Part shown: positions 8,142 to 17,578 of the stretch, piece after piece
Position numbering within the stretch: the stretch's first letter is position 1
How the letters are laid out: each line of letters starts with the position of its first letter
From: Syntrophomonadaceae bacterium
Lineage (GTDB): Bacteria > Bacillota > Dethiobacteria > DTU022
Direction: 5' to 3'
Length of the DNA: 42,875 bases
NCBI GenBank assembly: GCA_003567725.1
Contig: PWYU01000064.1
Span: 1 to 42,875 of the forward strand
Notes under the pieces: generated by a model
Databases searched by the model: none
Seen by the model: only the letters and a program-made list of their open reading frames with translations
Told to the model about the DNA's origin: nothing
Made by a program: the position numbers and the translations under genes

Positions 8142-8762
8142 TTGGAAGCGTTAACGGATAAGCAAAAGCGGGTTTTGGAGTTTATAGAACAGGAAGTCAG
8201 GCAGTGGAATTACCCTCCCTCTGTTCGAGAAATCTGTAAAGCTTTAAATATAAGCTCAACCGCAACCGTCCATAGCTACCTGGATATCCTTGAAAGTAAG
8301 GGTTACATTTCCAGAATGAAAACCAAGCCCAGGGCGATAAAAATAATTTGCAATACTGAAGGGGAAATTCTAACTGATCCGGATGAGAAATGCATTTTTG
8401 CTCCCCTGGTTGGAAGAATCACCGCCGGCCAACCGATCCTGGCTGAGGAAAACAAAGAAGGAGTTTTTCCCATTCCATCAACCATTTCCAAAGATGAAAA
8501 TTGTTTTGTCCTTCGGGTGGCAGGCGATAGCATGATAGGAGCAGGCATTTTTGACGGTGATTATGTTATTGTCCGGAAGCAAAGTAATGCTGAAAATGGC
8601 GAAGTCGTAGCTGTCCTGCTGGGGGATGAAGCAACAGTTAAGCGTTTTTATTTTGAAAGTGATAGTTATCGCCTGCAGCCTGAAAATGATGCTTTCGAAC
8701 CTATCCGGACCCGGGAGATTGAAATATTAGGTAAGGTGATCGGTTTATTTCGACGTATTTAA
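8142..8762 (+). CDS. lexA: LexA repressor, SOS response regulator
   Basis: 206 aa. The N-terminal winged helix-turn-helix (about 5-65) includes PPSVREICKALN and the recognition region SSTATVHSYLDILESKGYI. The C-terminal S24 self-cleavage domain has the Ala95-Gly96 scissile bond in GRITAGQP, catalytic Ser130 in VAGDSMIG and Lys167 in GDEATVKRF, all intact. RecA filaments formed on damaged DNA trigger self-cleavage and derepress SOS genes. The start is TTG at 8142, in frame with conserved N-terminal residues and 5 nt after AGGGTGA-type pairing (8131-8137). The promoter carries its own candidate operator. It converges on hflX. Confidence 0.96.
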   Translation: MEALTDKQKRVLEFIEQEVRQWNYPPSVREICKALNISSTATVHSYLDILESKGYISRMKTKPRAIKIICNTEGEILTDPDEKCIFAPLVGRITAGQPILAEENKEGVFPIPSTISKDENCFVLRVAGDSMIGAGIFDGDYVIVRKQSNAENGEVVAVLLGDEATVKRFYFESDSYRLQPENDAFEPIRTREIEILGKVIGLFRRI

Positions 8763-8819
8763 ATTTTATAGCTGTCATCATAATGAGAGCCGGATCCTGA
8801 TCTAATTCACTAAATTCAG

Positions 8820-10097
8820 CTATGACCTGGTGAAAGGCTCCAGCTTATCAGCCATCTCGGGATCAACAGCGGCTTCTATTTCCAGATGGTCGGATCTTGA
8901 AATTACAGAAAGGACATCCCCGTATTTTTGAAGTTCAGAATATAGTTTTCCTTCACTGTAGGGTAAAAATATTTTTAAACTGCAACGCTGGTTATTCAGA
9001 TAAGCAGCGATATTTTCTTTTAAGGCCCCTATTCCAATTTTGTTTAAGGCAGATATGAAAGAAGCTGCTGGAAACTCTCTTTCTAAATAAGCTCTCTCGG
9101 AAGGATCATCGACCAGATCAATCTTATTGAAAACCATGATTTCGTGTTCATAGTAATTATGATCAATAGCAGCAAGATGGCTGCGAACCACTTCAACCTG
9201 TTTCAAATATTCAGGATGGCTTAAATCCACTACATGAAGCAGCACATCAGCGGCATTTAGTTCTTCCAGGGTAGCCTGAAAGGCGCTAATCAGCTGCCGG
9301 GGCAACTTTTCTATAAAACCTACTGTGTCGGTAAAAAGCACTTCCTTTGCGCCGCTAAGGGTTCCGCGGCGCACGGTTGGATCAAGGGTGGCGAATAATT
9401 TATCTTCGGTATATAGTTCGGCACCGGTTAATACATTAAGCAATGTTGATTTGCCGGCATTGGTGTAACCCACCAGGCTGATAATCTGCTGGCGATTACG
9501 TTTTCTGCGCTGCCGGTGTAAAGCCCGGTGTTTGCGCAGGGCGCTGATCTCTTTTTTAAGATCAGTAATGCGTTTTCGAATAACCCGCCTGTCTACTTCA
9601 AGCTGGGTTTCACCGGGGCCCCTGGTTCCAATACCGCCGCCAAGCCGGGATAACTGGTTACCAAGACCGATCAGTCTGGGTAAAAGGTAATGCATCTGAG
9701 CCAGTTCAACCTGGAGCTTCCCTTCCCTTGATAGGGCTCTTCTGGCAAAAATATCTAAAATTAGATTTGTCCTGTCGATCACCTTGGTTTCAATAATACG
9801 ATCAAGGTTTCTGATTTGTGACGGGGACAGTTCATCGTTGAAGATGACCATATCCACAGCATAATATTCGATCAGGGCAGAGAGTTCTTCAGTTTTGCCT
9901 TTTCCAATATAATTTGCCGGATCAGGTGCTGCTCTTTTTTGTATTACTTTTGTAGCTATATCTGCACCCGCTGTTGCCGCCAACAGGGATAATTCTTTCA
10001 TAGCACGATCAATATCCTCACCGGGCTGACTTAAGTCAAGCCCGACCAGAATGGCCTTTTCATTTTGCTTCAGAGTGTAACACCTCCCTTTAAGCAT
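8820..10097 (-). CDS. hflX: GTPase HflX, ribosome-associated
   Basis: 425 aa. The N-terminal HflX domain has the conserved IGKGKTEEL and FNDELSPSQIRNLDR segments. A linker helix follows, with the Gly-rich GGGIGTRGPGETQLEVDRR. The G domain has G1 GYTNAGKST, G3 DTVGF and G4 NKID. HflX binds the 50S subunit and splits or rescues stalled ribosomes under stress. Start: ATG at 10097 lacks a ribosome binding site. A strong GGGAGGTG overlaps codons 4-6, and an in-frame CTG at 10073 lies about 9 nt after it, so the true product may begin there (417 aa). It sits downstream of hfq, separated by a long hairpin. Confidence 0.95.
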   Translation of the reverse strand: MLKGRCYTLKQNEKAILVGLDLSQPGEDIDRAMKELSLLAATAGADIATKVIQKRAAPDPANYIGKGKTEELSALIEYYAVDMVIFNDELSPSQIRNLDRIIETKVIDRTNLILDIFARRALSREGKLQVELAQMHYLLPRLIGLGNQLSRLGGGIGTRGPGETQLEVDRRVIRKRITDLKKEISALRKHRALHRQRRKRNRQQIISLVGYTNAGKSTLLNVLTGAELYTEDKLFATLDPTVRRGTLSGAKEVLFTDTVGFIEKLPRQLISAFQATLEELNAADVLLHVVDLSHPEYLKQVEVVRSHLAAIDHNYYEHEIMVFNKIDLVDDPSERAYLEREFPAASFISALNKIGIGALKENIAAYLNNQRCSLKIFLPYSEGKLYSELQKYGDVLSVISRSDHLEIEAAVDPEMADKLEPFTRS

Positions 10098-10119
10098 TGG
10101 CGAATGTTTATTTTTTTAA

Positions 10120-10151
10120 GGAAAAGACACTTTTTTAAAAGTGTCTTTTCC
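10120..10151. terminator. Long perfect hairpin between hfq and hflX
   Basis: GGAAAAGACACTTTT and its exact complement (15-bp arms) are separated by two T. With A/T-rich flanks it can act as an intrinsic terminator for the miaB-hfq operon on the minus strand, although the T tract beyond the stem is poor. Confidence 0.65.
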
Positions 10152-10173
10152 AGATCAGATATTCTATAAATTA

Positions 10174-10491
10174 TTAATCGATTGCAGTAGCCCCGTCTTC
10201 AGTGCTCTTCTCTTCTACGTCCTTTTCTTCTTGCTCCGGTACTTCTTGCTCCTTTATTTCTTCCGGTTCTTCCTGCTTAAGGTTAACATTACGCATAGGA
10301 ATAATAGTCGATACAGCATGTTTATAAACAAGCTGCTGCTTACCGTCTACTTCGAGAAGCAGGGTAAAACTGTCAAAGCTGCGCACTATGCCTTTGATCT
10401 GGTAACCGTTAATCAAAAAAACTGTGCTTAACATATTTTCTTTGCGAATCTGGTTCAGAAAAGTATCCTGCAGGTTAATTGCGTTTTTCAT
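10174..10491 (-). CDS. hfq: RNA chaperone Hfq with long acidic tail
   Basis: 105 aa. The Sm fold covers about residues 5-70: [15 protein letters not shown], then [18 protein letters not shown] and the Sm2 signature [13 protein letters not shown] (YKH contacts A-rich or U-rich RNA). Hfq forms hexamers that bring sRNAs and mRNAs together. The Sm core is followed by about 35 residues made almost wholly of Glu, Lys, Asp, Gln and Pro (net strongly acidic), whereas many Firmicutes Hfq end at 70-80 aa. The start ATG follows GGGAGCCC. It is the last gene of the miaB-mutS-mutL-miaA-hfq operon and follows miaA by 46 bp. Confidence 0.95.
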   Translation of the reverse strand: MKNAINLQDTFLNQIRKENMLSTVFLINGYQIKGIVRSFDSFTLLLEVDGKQQLVYKHAVSTIIPMRNVNLKQEEPEEIKEQEVPEQEEKDVEEKSTEDGATAID

Positions 10492-10537
10492 AATCGGGCT
10501 CCCTTCTGTGCTTTTCTATCTATTGATAAAACTTGCG

Positions 10538-11530
10538 TTAATACTTCGCCCGGCTCGGTGCCAAATCCTGCACTTTAAAGCAAATATTTTCTGTTAAATT
10601 GTCAAATGAGGTGTCGCTGGTTATTTTAAGCCATTCAATATTTTTATTACGGCGAAACCAGGTTAGCTGACGTTTGGCCAGGTTCCTGGTCTGTTTTTTT
10701 ATTTCCTCAACTGCATCATTCCAGGAATAATGACCCTGCAGGTAAGCCAGCAGTTGACGATAACCAAGCACCTGCATTCCCGGATCAGTCTCTTTATAGC
10801 CCTTTTTATAGAGAGTTTGAGCTTCTTCGAACCATCCCTGCTCGATCATAAGATCTACCCTCTGTTCAATTCTTTTGTAAAGCTCATTGCGGTCCATGTA
10901 AAGCCCGAATAGAACAGGGCTGTAAGGAGTGATCCCTGATGCCGTTTTGTTTACCTGCTCAGAAATAGGCTTACCCTCAAGATCATATACTTCTAAAGCT
11001 CTGATAATACGCCTTTTGTCATTCGGATGAATCGTTGCGGCTGTCTTTGGATCAATTCTTTTTAGTTTTTGATAAAGGATGGCCAGTCCATCTTTTGCAG
11101 CTATTTGTTCGTATTGTTTCCGAATGCTTTGGTTAGCGCCTTTTTGGCCAAAAGCATAGCCTTCTACTACAGCGCTAATATAAAGGCCGGTCCCTCCAAC
11201 CATTAAAGGCAGTTTTTGGCGTTTCCAAAGTTCTTTTATGACTTGATTAGCCATTTTTTGATAATTAGCTACACTAAACATTTGGTCTGGATCGACCAGG
11301 TTAATAAGGTGGTGCCGGGCCGTTCTTATTTCTTCTTCTGAAGGTTTTGCCGTCCCAATATCAAGAAACCGGTAAACCTGGGCTGAATCTGCGCTAATTA
11401 TATCGGTTTGCAGTTTAGCGGCGATCTTCACCGCCAGGGCAGTTTTTCCGACGGCAGTTGGGCCGATCAGGACCAGCAGGGGAGTATTCTGCCTTTCTTT
11501 TAGCCGGCTGCCGGAAAAATCATCTGCCAT
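10538..11530 (-). CDS. miaA: tRNA dimethylallyltransferase
   Basis: Transfers dimethylallyl from DMAPP to N6 of A37 in tRNAs reading U-starting codons; the MiaB product then methylthiolates it. At 330 aa it has normal length. It shows P-loop IGPTAVGKT, the DSAQVYRFLDIGTAKPS motif with the catalytic Asp, HHLINLVDP, GGTGLYISA and the C-terminal RNLAKRQLTWFRR. The ATG at 11530 shares one base with the mutL stop (TGATG) and has a GGGGAGGGG site just upstream. An in-frame TTG one codon earlier is possible. It is coupled translationally to mutL. Confidence 0.96.
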   Translation of the reverse strand: MADDFSGSRLKERQNTPLLVLIGPTAVGKTALAVKIAAKLQTDIISADSAQVYRFLDIGTAKPSEEEIRTARHHLINLVDPDQMFSVANYQKMANQVIKELWKRQKLPLMVGGTGLYISAVVEGYAFGQKGANQSIRKQYEQIAAKDGLAILYQKLKRIDPKTAATIHPNDKRRIIRALEVYDLEGKPISEQVNKTASGITPYSPVLFGLYMDRNELYKRIEQRVDLMIEQGWFEEAQTLYKKGYKETDPGMQVLGYRQLLAYLQGHYSWNDAVEEIKKQTRNLAKRQLTWFRRNKNIEWLKITSDTSFDNLTENICFKVQDLAPSRAKY

Positions 11531-13374
11531 CAATTCCCCTCCCCTCCTTCACTGCTGCGGTGAAAGCTTTTATCAAGTGAGCTGCGATCAGTATTAATCA
11601 CTGCAGGCCGCCCGTGCGGGCAATAACCGGACTGGGGGGTTTTTGCCCACTCTTTAAGCAATTGCTCCATCTCTTCTCTGGATAAAGCTTGCCCGGCTTT
11701 TATTGATCTGTGACAGGCGATAGTAATCAAGATAGCATCACGGGGGTCTTGATCCGGTTCATTTTCTGTCTTGATTAGATCTTCAAGCAGATCATACAGA
11801 GCGGTTCTGCTAATATTCTCCCGTAAAGCAAAGGGTACCGCTCTGACCTGATAACTGTTTTCGCCAGTTGGTTCCAGTTTAAAACCTGACTGTTCAAGCA
11901 AAGGCAGCAATAAAGGCAGGCGTTCACACCAGGCCGGAGGCAGATCCAGTTCAAGAGGTATGGTCAGCTGGGCCTGATTTGTCCTTGAAGAGTATGCATC
12001 TTGATTTTTTAGCTGATGGTAATTAATACGTTCGTGGGCGGCATGCTGATCGATTATAAGAAGCTGGTCACCTTTCTGCGCCACCAGGTAGCTTTGCATA
12101 AACTGCCCGATCAAACGAAGCTGATCATCGTTAACAGCGCTTTCTGCTAATGTATCTTCAATGCCCGTTATTGCAGGCTGATCGGTTTTAGAAGCAGGTA
12201 TGGCAAAACTGCCTTCTGGTTTATGGTTACTTTTTTTATTATTTTCGGTCTTATCTGCTGCGGGTTGATCAAATAATCGTCCGGGCTGCCATTTTTCAAA
12301 GTTTTTCATTTGAGGATATTCAGGATATGCATCTGGACCAATGGATTTATAGGCTCCTGTTTCAGGCCAGGCGGAACGCTTCTGGGTTCCCTGAAGAGCC
12401 ATTTTAACCGCTTTAAAGGTCAATCCCTTTATAAGTTCTGGTTTTTGAAAGCGAATTTCAATCTTCGCAGGATGGACATTAACATCAATTGCTTCAGGAG
12501 GAACTGCCAGGTTTATAACGGCCAGGGGGTGGCGCTGCCGGGGCAGCAGATCTTCATAGCCTCTTTCCAGTGCGTTAATCACCATTGCATCTTTTATCAA
12601 GCGGCCGTTGACTACTAAAGTAATCCACCGCCGGGTTGATCTGGTCACATGGGGCGGGGATATGAATCCGTTTATTTTGCAACCGGTACTAATATCTTTT
12701 CTGTTTAGTTCGATCATCTCTTCAGCGGTGTCATTGCCATAGAGGGAACCGATAACATGCAGCACCACCCCATCCCCTGAAGAGCTAAACAGCGTCCTCC
12801 CTCCACTTTTAAGGGTAAATGCTGCCTGCGGTTTAGCCAGGGCCATTTCTGAAATTAAGGTGCTGATTCGGGTTGTTTCAACATGATCCGCTCGCAGAAA
12901 CTTAAGGCGTCCGGGAGTATTGTAAAATAGATCTCTTACTTCAACTCTAGTTCCCATAGGGGCTCCTATTTCTTCCTGATCGATAATATCGCCGCCATTT
13001 AAGCTGATCCGGCTTCCTGATAAGGTTTGATCTACCCTGGTTGTTAATTGAACACGAGCTACGGCGGCTATGCTGGGCAGGGCTTCGCCCCGGAAGCCAA
13101 GGCTGGATAAATTATGCAGATCATCAAAATTTGTTATTTTGCTGGTGGCAAAGCGCTGAAAAGCCAGAGACAGGTCCTGTTCCTCAATACCTTTCCCGTT
13201 ATCAGTAACACTAATCAGGCTTTTACCGCCCTTTTCTATCTCCACTTCCACCCTTTTAGCACCGGCATCAAGGGCGTTCTCCATCAATTCTTTTACCACG
13301 GAAGCCGGGTTTTCAATTACTTCCCCGGCGGCTATTTGTTCAGCCGTTTTTTTAGCCAGGATTTGAATAGCCAT
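11530..13374 (-). CDS. mutL: DNA mismatch repair protein MutL
   Basis: 614 aa. The N-terminal GHKL ATPase has motifs ENALDAGA, DNGKGIE, FATSKI and GFRGEALPSI. A Pro/Lys-rich linker (about 340-410) precedes the C-terminal dimerisation/endonuclease domain. The metal motif DQHA-x2-E-x4-E is present as DQHAAHERINYH (442-453), but the last Glu is His453. The other endonuclease motifs, ACHRSIKAG and CPHGRP, are kept. MutL nicks the new strand after MutS recognition in bacteria lacking MutH, so this one is probably still a nuclease. The start ATG overlaps the mutS stop (TAATG). Confidence 0.95.
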   Translation of the reverse strand: MAIQILAKKTAEQIAAGEVIENPASVVKELMENALDAGAKRVEVEIEKGGKSLISVTDNGKGIEEQDLSLAFQRFATSKITNFDDLHNLSSLGFRGEALPSIAAVARVQLTTRVDQTLSGSRISLNGGDIIDQEEIGAPMGTRVEVRDLFYNTPGRLKFLRADHVETTRISTLISEMALAKPQAAFTLKSGGRTLFSSSGDGVVLHVIGSLYGNDTAEEMIELNRKDISTGCKINGFISPPHVTRSTRRWITLVVNGRLIKDAMVINALERGYEDLLPRQRHPLAVINLAVPPEAIDVNVHPAKIEIRFQKPELIKGLTFKAVKMALQGTQKRSAWPETGAYKSIGPDAYPEYPQMKNFEKWQPGRLFDQPAADKTENNKKSNHKPEGSFAIPASKTDQPAITGIEDTLAESAVNDDQLRLIGQFMQSYLVAQKGDQLLIIDQHAAHERINYHQLKNQDAYSSRTNQAQLTIPLELDLPPAWCERLPLLLPLLEQSGFKLEPTGENSYQVRAVPFALRENISRTALYDLLEDLIKTENEPDQDPRDAILITIACHRSIKAGQALSREEMEQLLKEWAKTPQSGYCPHGRPAVINTDRSSLDKSFHRSSEGGEGN

Positions 13375-16007
13375 TATTGATCAAGCTCCTTTTGAGAATG
13401 GTCATTTTCAAACTCCAGTAGCTCTTTTTGGATTTCATATAGCTTTTGCAGCGCTTCCAGCGGAGTAAGCCGGTTTAAATCAAGTTCTTTAAGTTCGTCC
13501 AATAGCTCTGCTTCCCGGCTATAGTCTGAAACCGGTTCTGTAACCATGGGCAGCAGGCTTAATTGGCGATCATTCGCTTCAAAAGCAGCATTTTCCAGTT
13601 CATAGAGGATTTTTTCCGCCCTGATTAAAACCTCCAGAGGTACACCGGCCAGACGCGCCACATTGATGCCGTAACTTTTATCAGCTTTCCCGGGAATCAG
13701 CTGTCTTAGGAATATTACCTGTTTGCCTTTCTCTTTAACGGCAATAGTGTAATTTTTTACCCCGGGCAGTTCACCTTCCAGGTTGGTAAGCTCATGGTAA
13801 TGGGTGGAAAATAAAGTTTTAGCCTTAATCTGGCGGCTGATGAACTCTAAGACACTGCGCGCAATGCTCATACCATCATAAGTGCTGGTTCCCCGACCGA
13901 TTTCATCCAGTATAATAAGGCTGTCCGGGGTAGCTTCTTTTAGAATGCCCGCTGTTTCCTGCATTTCCACCATAAAAGTGCTTTGCCCGCGGCTGAGGTC
14001 ATCGCTGGCCCCAACCCTGGCAAAAATCCGGTCCAGAATCGGTAATTCGGCTTCAACAGCAGGTACAAAGCTGCCCATTTGAGCCATAACCGCCAGCAAA
14101 GCTGCGCTGCGGATGTAAGTGCTTTTACCGGCCATATTAGGCCCTGTAATCACCAAAAGATAATTTTTACGATCCATCTGGATATCGTTTGGAACAAAAC
14201 GTTCAAAGGAAGTTTGTTCTACTACCGGATGCCTGGCCTGTTTAACCGTCATTTTTTTGTTATTCGAAAAAACCGGCCGGCAATAGCCGTTTTTTTCAGC
14301 TATATCAGCCAGGCTTTGCAACGAGTCCAGCCGGGCTAATTGATGAGAAGCAGTTAAAAGCTGCTCAGTATAAGCATTAACTTTATTGCGCAGGTCTTCA
14401 AAAAGGGTATACTCAAGAGAAGACAGTTTATCTCGGGCTCCGGTTAACTGTTCTTCAATACGTTGTAAATCAGGGGTTGTAAAGCGTTCTGCATTAACCA
14501 GGGTCTGTTTTCGGTGGTAATCCAAAGGGACTAGCTCAAGGTTGGTTTTGGTTACTTCCATGTAATAGCCAAAATTACGATTAAAACCGATACGCAGGGA
14601 TTTTATACCGGTACGCTCCCGTTCTTTTTTTTCAAAATCAAGGAGCAGGGTATTGCTTTCTTCAGCAAACATTTTTAACTCATCCATTTCTTCATTATAG
14701 CCTTTCTTAAAAAGGCCACCGTCTTTAATAGAAAGCGGCGGATCGTCGACCAGGGCTCTATCGATAAAATCCACAAGATCTTTGAAATCAGGTATAATAC
14801 TGCTCGTTTCTTTTAACAACGCTGCCTGCAGGGCAGTGCATTTTTTCCTTACAGCTTCAATTTGAGTCAGGGTTTTCTTCAGGGCAACTAAGTCTCTGGC
14901 ATTGACACGCTGGTAAGAAAGACGACTGCAGAATCTTTCCAGATCAAAAATATCCTGTAATAAATTGCGCAGATCTTTTCTCTGCAGCGGTTTTCTCATC
15001 AATTCTTCAACAGCATCAAGCCTTTTTTCTATGGTTCTTCTTTTAATCATTGGCAGTTCAACCCAGCGTCTTAAAAGACGCCTGCCCATAGCAGTCATAC
15101 AGCGGTCAAGTAAGCCCAGCAGGCTGCCTTTTTTTACACCTTCCCGCAAAGATTGAGTTAGCTCCAGGTTTCTGCTGGTAACATTATCAATGATCATGCT
15201 GCGGTTGGTAAAATATAAATTAAGGCGGCGAAAATGCTTTTCGCCAACCGGCAGCTGCTGTAATAGTTGCAAATATACCAGGGCTGCCGCTCCGGCTGAT
15301 GCAGCCAGGGGAAAACGACCTAACTCAAGCTTTTCCCAGGTTTGATGATCCCACTGGTTTTGGATCAGCTGTTTTGTTTCTTCCGGTTCGGGAACATGGG
15401 GAAGCTGTTCTATCAGACCACTGTTTTTATAATTAAACTGCTTGCGACAAAGCTGTTCGCTTTCTTTTGAAGAACAGAGTAATTCAGAAGGTTGGAGCCG
15501 GTAAAGTTCATCTGAAATATTTTCCCAGGCGCCCTCTCCTTTTTGCTCGGTTACCTGGAAGTCGCCGGTTGAAATATCCACAGCTGCCAGACCGTAATGA
15601 TTACTGCCGTTATCAACAAGAGCGGCCAGGTAATTATTACGGCTTTCTTCAAGCATTTCTGGATCGGTGATTGTGCCGGGGGTAAGAATGCGAGTAATTT
15701 CTCTTTTTACCAGCCCCCTGGCCTGGCTCGCATCTTCTACCTGTTCACAAAGCACCACCTTATAGCCTTTGCCAAGCAGGCGGTTCAGGTAAGCTTCAGC
15801 GGAATGGATCGGCACTCCGGCTAAAGGGATGGGCTCTTCGCTGCCGGCATCCCTGGAAGTCAGGGCAATTTCCATTTCCCTGGCTGCCACCTGAGCGTCT
15901 TCAAAGAACAGCTCATAAAAATCACCCACCTGGAACATCAGCAGCTTATCAGGATGCTGCTCCTTAACGGCTTTATATTGTTCCATCATCGGACTGCTGC
16001 GGTTCAA
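13374..16007 (-). CDS. mutS: DNA mismatch repair protein MutS
   Basis: 877 aa, full length for MutS1. Domain I carries the mismatch-wedge FxE motif in VGDFYELFFED (near residue 29). Connector, lever and clamp domains follow. ATPase domain V (about 600-800) has Walker A GPNMAGKST, Walker B LIILDEIGRGTSTYDG and the FSTHYHELT H-loop. The C-terminal tail (about 810-877) corresponds to the beta-clamp/tetramerisation region. It recognises mispairs and recruits MutL. The ATG at 16007 overlaps the miaB stop by 4 bases (ATGA), so it is coupled to miaB. miaB-mutS-mutL-miaA-hfq order is common in Clostridia. Confidence 0.97.
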   Translation of the reverse strand: MNRSSPMMEQYKAVKEQHPDKLLMFQVGDFYELFFEDAQVAAREMEIALTSRDAGSEEPIPLAGVPIHSAEAYLNRLLGKGYKVVLCEQVEDASQARGLVKREITRILTPGTITDPEMLEESRNNYLAALVDNGSNHYGLAAVDISTGDFQVTEQKGEGAWENISDELYRLQPSELLCSSKESEQLCRKQFNYKNSGLIEQLPHVPEPEETKQLIQNQWDHQTWEKLELGRFPLAASAGAAALVYLQLLQQLPVGEKHFRRLNLYFTNRSMIIDNVTSRNLELTQSLREGVKKGSLLGLLDRCMTAMGRRLLRRWVELPMIKRRTIEKRLDAVEELMRKPLQRKDLRNLLQDIFDLERFCSRLSYQRVNARDLVALKKTLTQIEAVRKKCTALQAALLKETSSIIPDFKDLVDFIDRALVDDPPLSIKDGGLFKKGYNEEMDELKMFAEESNTLLLDFEKKERERTGIKSLRIGFNRNFGYYMEVTKTNLELVPLDYHRKQTLVNAERFTTPDLQRIEEQLTGARDKLSSLEYTLFEDLRNKVNAYTEQLLTASHQLARLDSLQSLADIAEKNGYCRPVFSNNKKMTVKQARHPVVEQTSFERFVPNDIQMDRKNYLLVITGPNMAGKSTYIRSAALLAVMAQMGSFVPAVEAELPILDRIFARVGASDDLSRGQSTFMVEMQETAGILKEATPDSLIILDEIGRGTSTYDGMSIARSVLEFISRQIKAKTLFSTHYHELTNLEGELPGVKNYTIAVKEKGKQVIFLRQLIPGKADKSYGINVARLAGVPLEVLIRAEKILYELENAAFEANDRQLSLLPMVTEPVSDYSREAELLDELKELDLNRLTPLEALQKLYEIQKELLEFENDHSQKELDQ

Positions 16008-17380
16008 TAAGGCTCTCCTTCCGATGCCCCGAAGAGGTTCCAGGTTCTTGCTTCAGTGATACGGACCCCTATTAGCTTACCGGTTAATCTATCAGATCCG
16101 GCAAAATGCACCAGTTTATTATTTCGGAGTCGGCCGGTTTGCAGTTCGGGATTACTTTTACTTGTGCCTTCAACCAGCACTTCCAGGGTTTTATTAACCA
16201 GTTTTTCATTCTCTTCCAGGCTAATTTGCTGCTGGATTTTATTTAAGGCCTGCAGCCTCTTTTCTTTTTCTTCATAAGTAGTATAATCTGGTAATTTTTC
16301 GGCTTTAGTTCCCCGGCGGGGAGAATAAATAAAAGCAAAGGCACTGTCGAAACGGGCCTGTTTAACCAGATCAAGGGTAGCGGCAAAATCATCCTCTCTT
16401 TCTCCTGGGAAGCCCACAATAATATCAGAAGTAATTGAAACTTCCGGAATGTTTTCTTTGATAGCCTGCACCAGTTCTAAGTACTGCTCGCGGCTGTAAC
16501 GGCGGTTCATTTTTTCCAGGATCCTGTTGCTGCCTGACTGGGCTGGCAGGTGGAAGTGCTCGCATATTTTTTCACCCCGGGCTACGGTTTGAATTAGCTC
16601 CAAAGATAAATCTTTAGGGTGGGAGGTCATAAAACGAATTCTTGACAAACCATCAATCTGATCCAGTTTACCAAGTAGGGAGGCAAAACCAGGTTTTTCA
16701 GGCAAATCTTGTCCGTATGAATTTACATTCTGGCCCAGGAGGGTTATTTCCCGGTAACCCTGATGAACCAGCGCTGATGCCTCAACAACTATAGCGTCAT
16801 ATTCGCGGCTGCGTTCGCGCCCGCGCACAAAGGGAACTACGCAGTATGCGCAATAATTGTTACAGCCATAGATAATCGGTAACCAGGCATGATAGGAAGT
16901 TGCCCGGTTTACAGGCAGCCCCTCCCTTTCACAATAATCCTCTTTAATATCAAGTATAATTTCTTTTTGCCTGCGAGCCCGGTCCAGCAATTCTGGTAAC
17001 CGTGGTAAAGCGTGGGTTCCAAAGACCAGATCAACCTGGTTGAACCGTTTTTTAATATATACTGCCAGATCTTCCTGCTGGGTCATGCAGCCCCCAACAG
17101 CAATGATAAGCTCATCTTTTTCTTTTTTTAATGCATCTAATTTACCCAGCATAGAAGCGACTTTATCCTCAGGTTTTTTACGCACGGCACAGGTATTAAT
17201 GATCACCAGATTTGCCTCTTCAAGAGTGCTTGCGGGCTGGAAACCCAGGCTTTCAATCAAGGCGGCCATTACTTCAGAGTCATGTTCATTCATCTGGCAC
17301 CCAAAAGTGTTTATCCAGTAATACTTGCCTTCTCCAAAGCGAAGGGTCAGGTTTATGGCATCTGTTTCTTCTTTCTGCAC
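16004..17380 (-). CDS. miaB: tRNA-2-methylthio-N6-dimethylallyladenosine synthase
   Basis: 458 aa radical SAM methylthiotransferase. The N-terminal UPF0004 domain has three cluster Cys: TFGCQMNEHDSE, NTCAVR and GGCMTQ. The radical SAM motif is CNNYCAYCVVP (CxxxCxxC), followed by RGRERSR. The C-terminal TRAM domain covers about 385-450. It adds methylthio to i6A37 made by MiaA, encoded in the same operon. The start is GTG at 17380, 7 nt after GGGAGGAG. First gene of the operon; an intrinsic terminator and a TATAAT lie just upstream. Confidence 0.96.
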   Translation of the reverse strand: MQKEETDAINLTLRFGEGKYYWINTFGCQMNEHDSEVMAALIESLGFQPASTLEEANLVIINTCAVRKKPEDKVASMLGKLDALKKEKDELIIAVGGCMTQQEDLAVYIKKRFNQVDLVFGTHALPRLPELLDRARRQKEIILDIKEDYCEREGLPVNRATSYHAWLPIIYGCNNYCAYCVVPFVRGRERSREYDAIVVEASALVHQGYREITLLGQNVNSYGQDLPEKPGFASLLGKLDQIDGLSRIRFMTSHPKDLSLELIQTVARGEKICEHFHLPAQSGSNRILEKMNRRYSREQYLELVQAIKENIPEVSITSDIIVGFPGEREDDFAATLDLVKQARFDSAFAFIYSPRRGTKAEKLPDYTTYEEKEKRLQALNKIQQQISLEENEKLVNKTLEVLVEGTSKSNPELQTGRLRNNKLVHFAGSDRLTGKLIGVRITEARTWNLFGASEGEPY

Positions 17381-17412
17381 TTATTCACTCCTCCCTTGCA
17401 CCACATTATATC

Positions 17413-17438
17413 AAAAAAACACCTGCTTAAAGAGGTGT
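17413..17438 (-). terminator. Intrinsic terminator upstream of miaB
   Basis: Minus strand: ACACCT, 8-nt loop, AGGTGT, then a run of T. It ends transcription from the hydrolase side or attenuates entry to the miaB operon. A TATAAT directly follows it. Confidence 0.65.
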
Positions 17439-17578
17439 AGATTAGATAAACCGGTTATAATAAAATTTAAGCCATGGCGCCGCTTATCATTCAACAAGGG
17501 CAATAGGCTGTGTAGTTATTATTTTTACATTAAATAGCTTTAGGCAGGAAAGGGAATTATAAATCCAGCTAATCGTAT
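17439..17578. other. Intergenic region before the miaB operon
   Basis: No gene seen. AT-rich; on the minus strand it holds promoter-like TATTATAAC and the string ATAACTACACAGCC, which resembles part of dispersed repeat family 1 (13-14 bases only). It probably carries an operon promoter. Confidence 0.35.
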
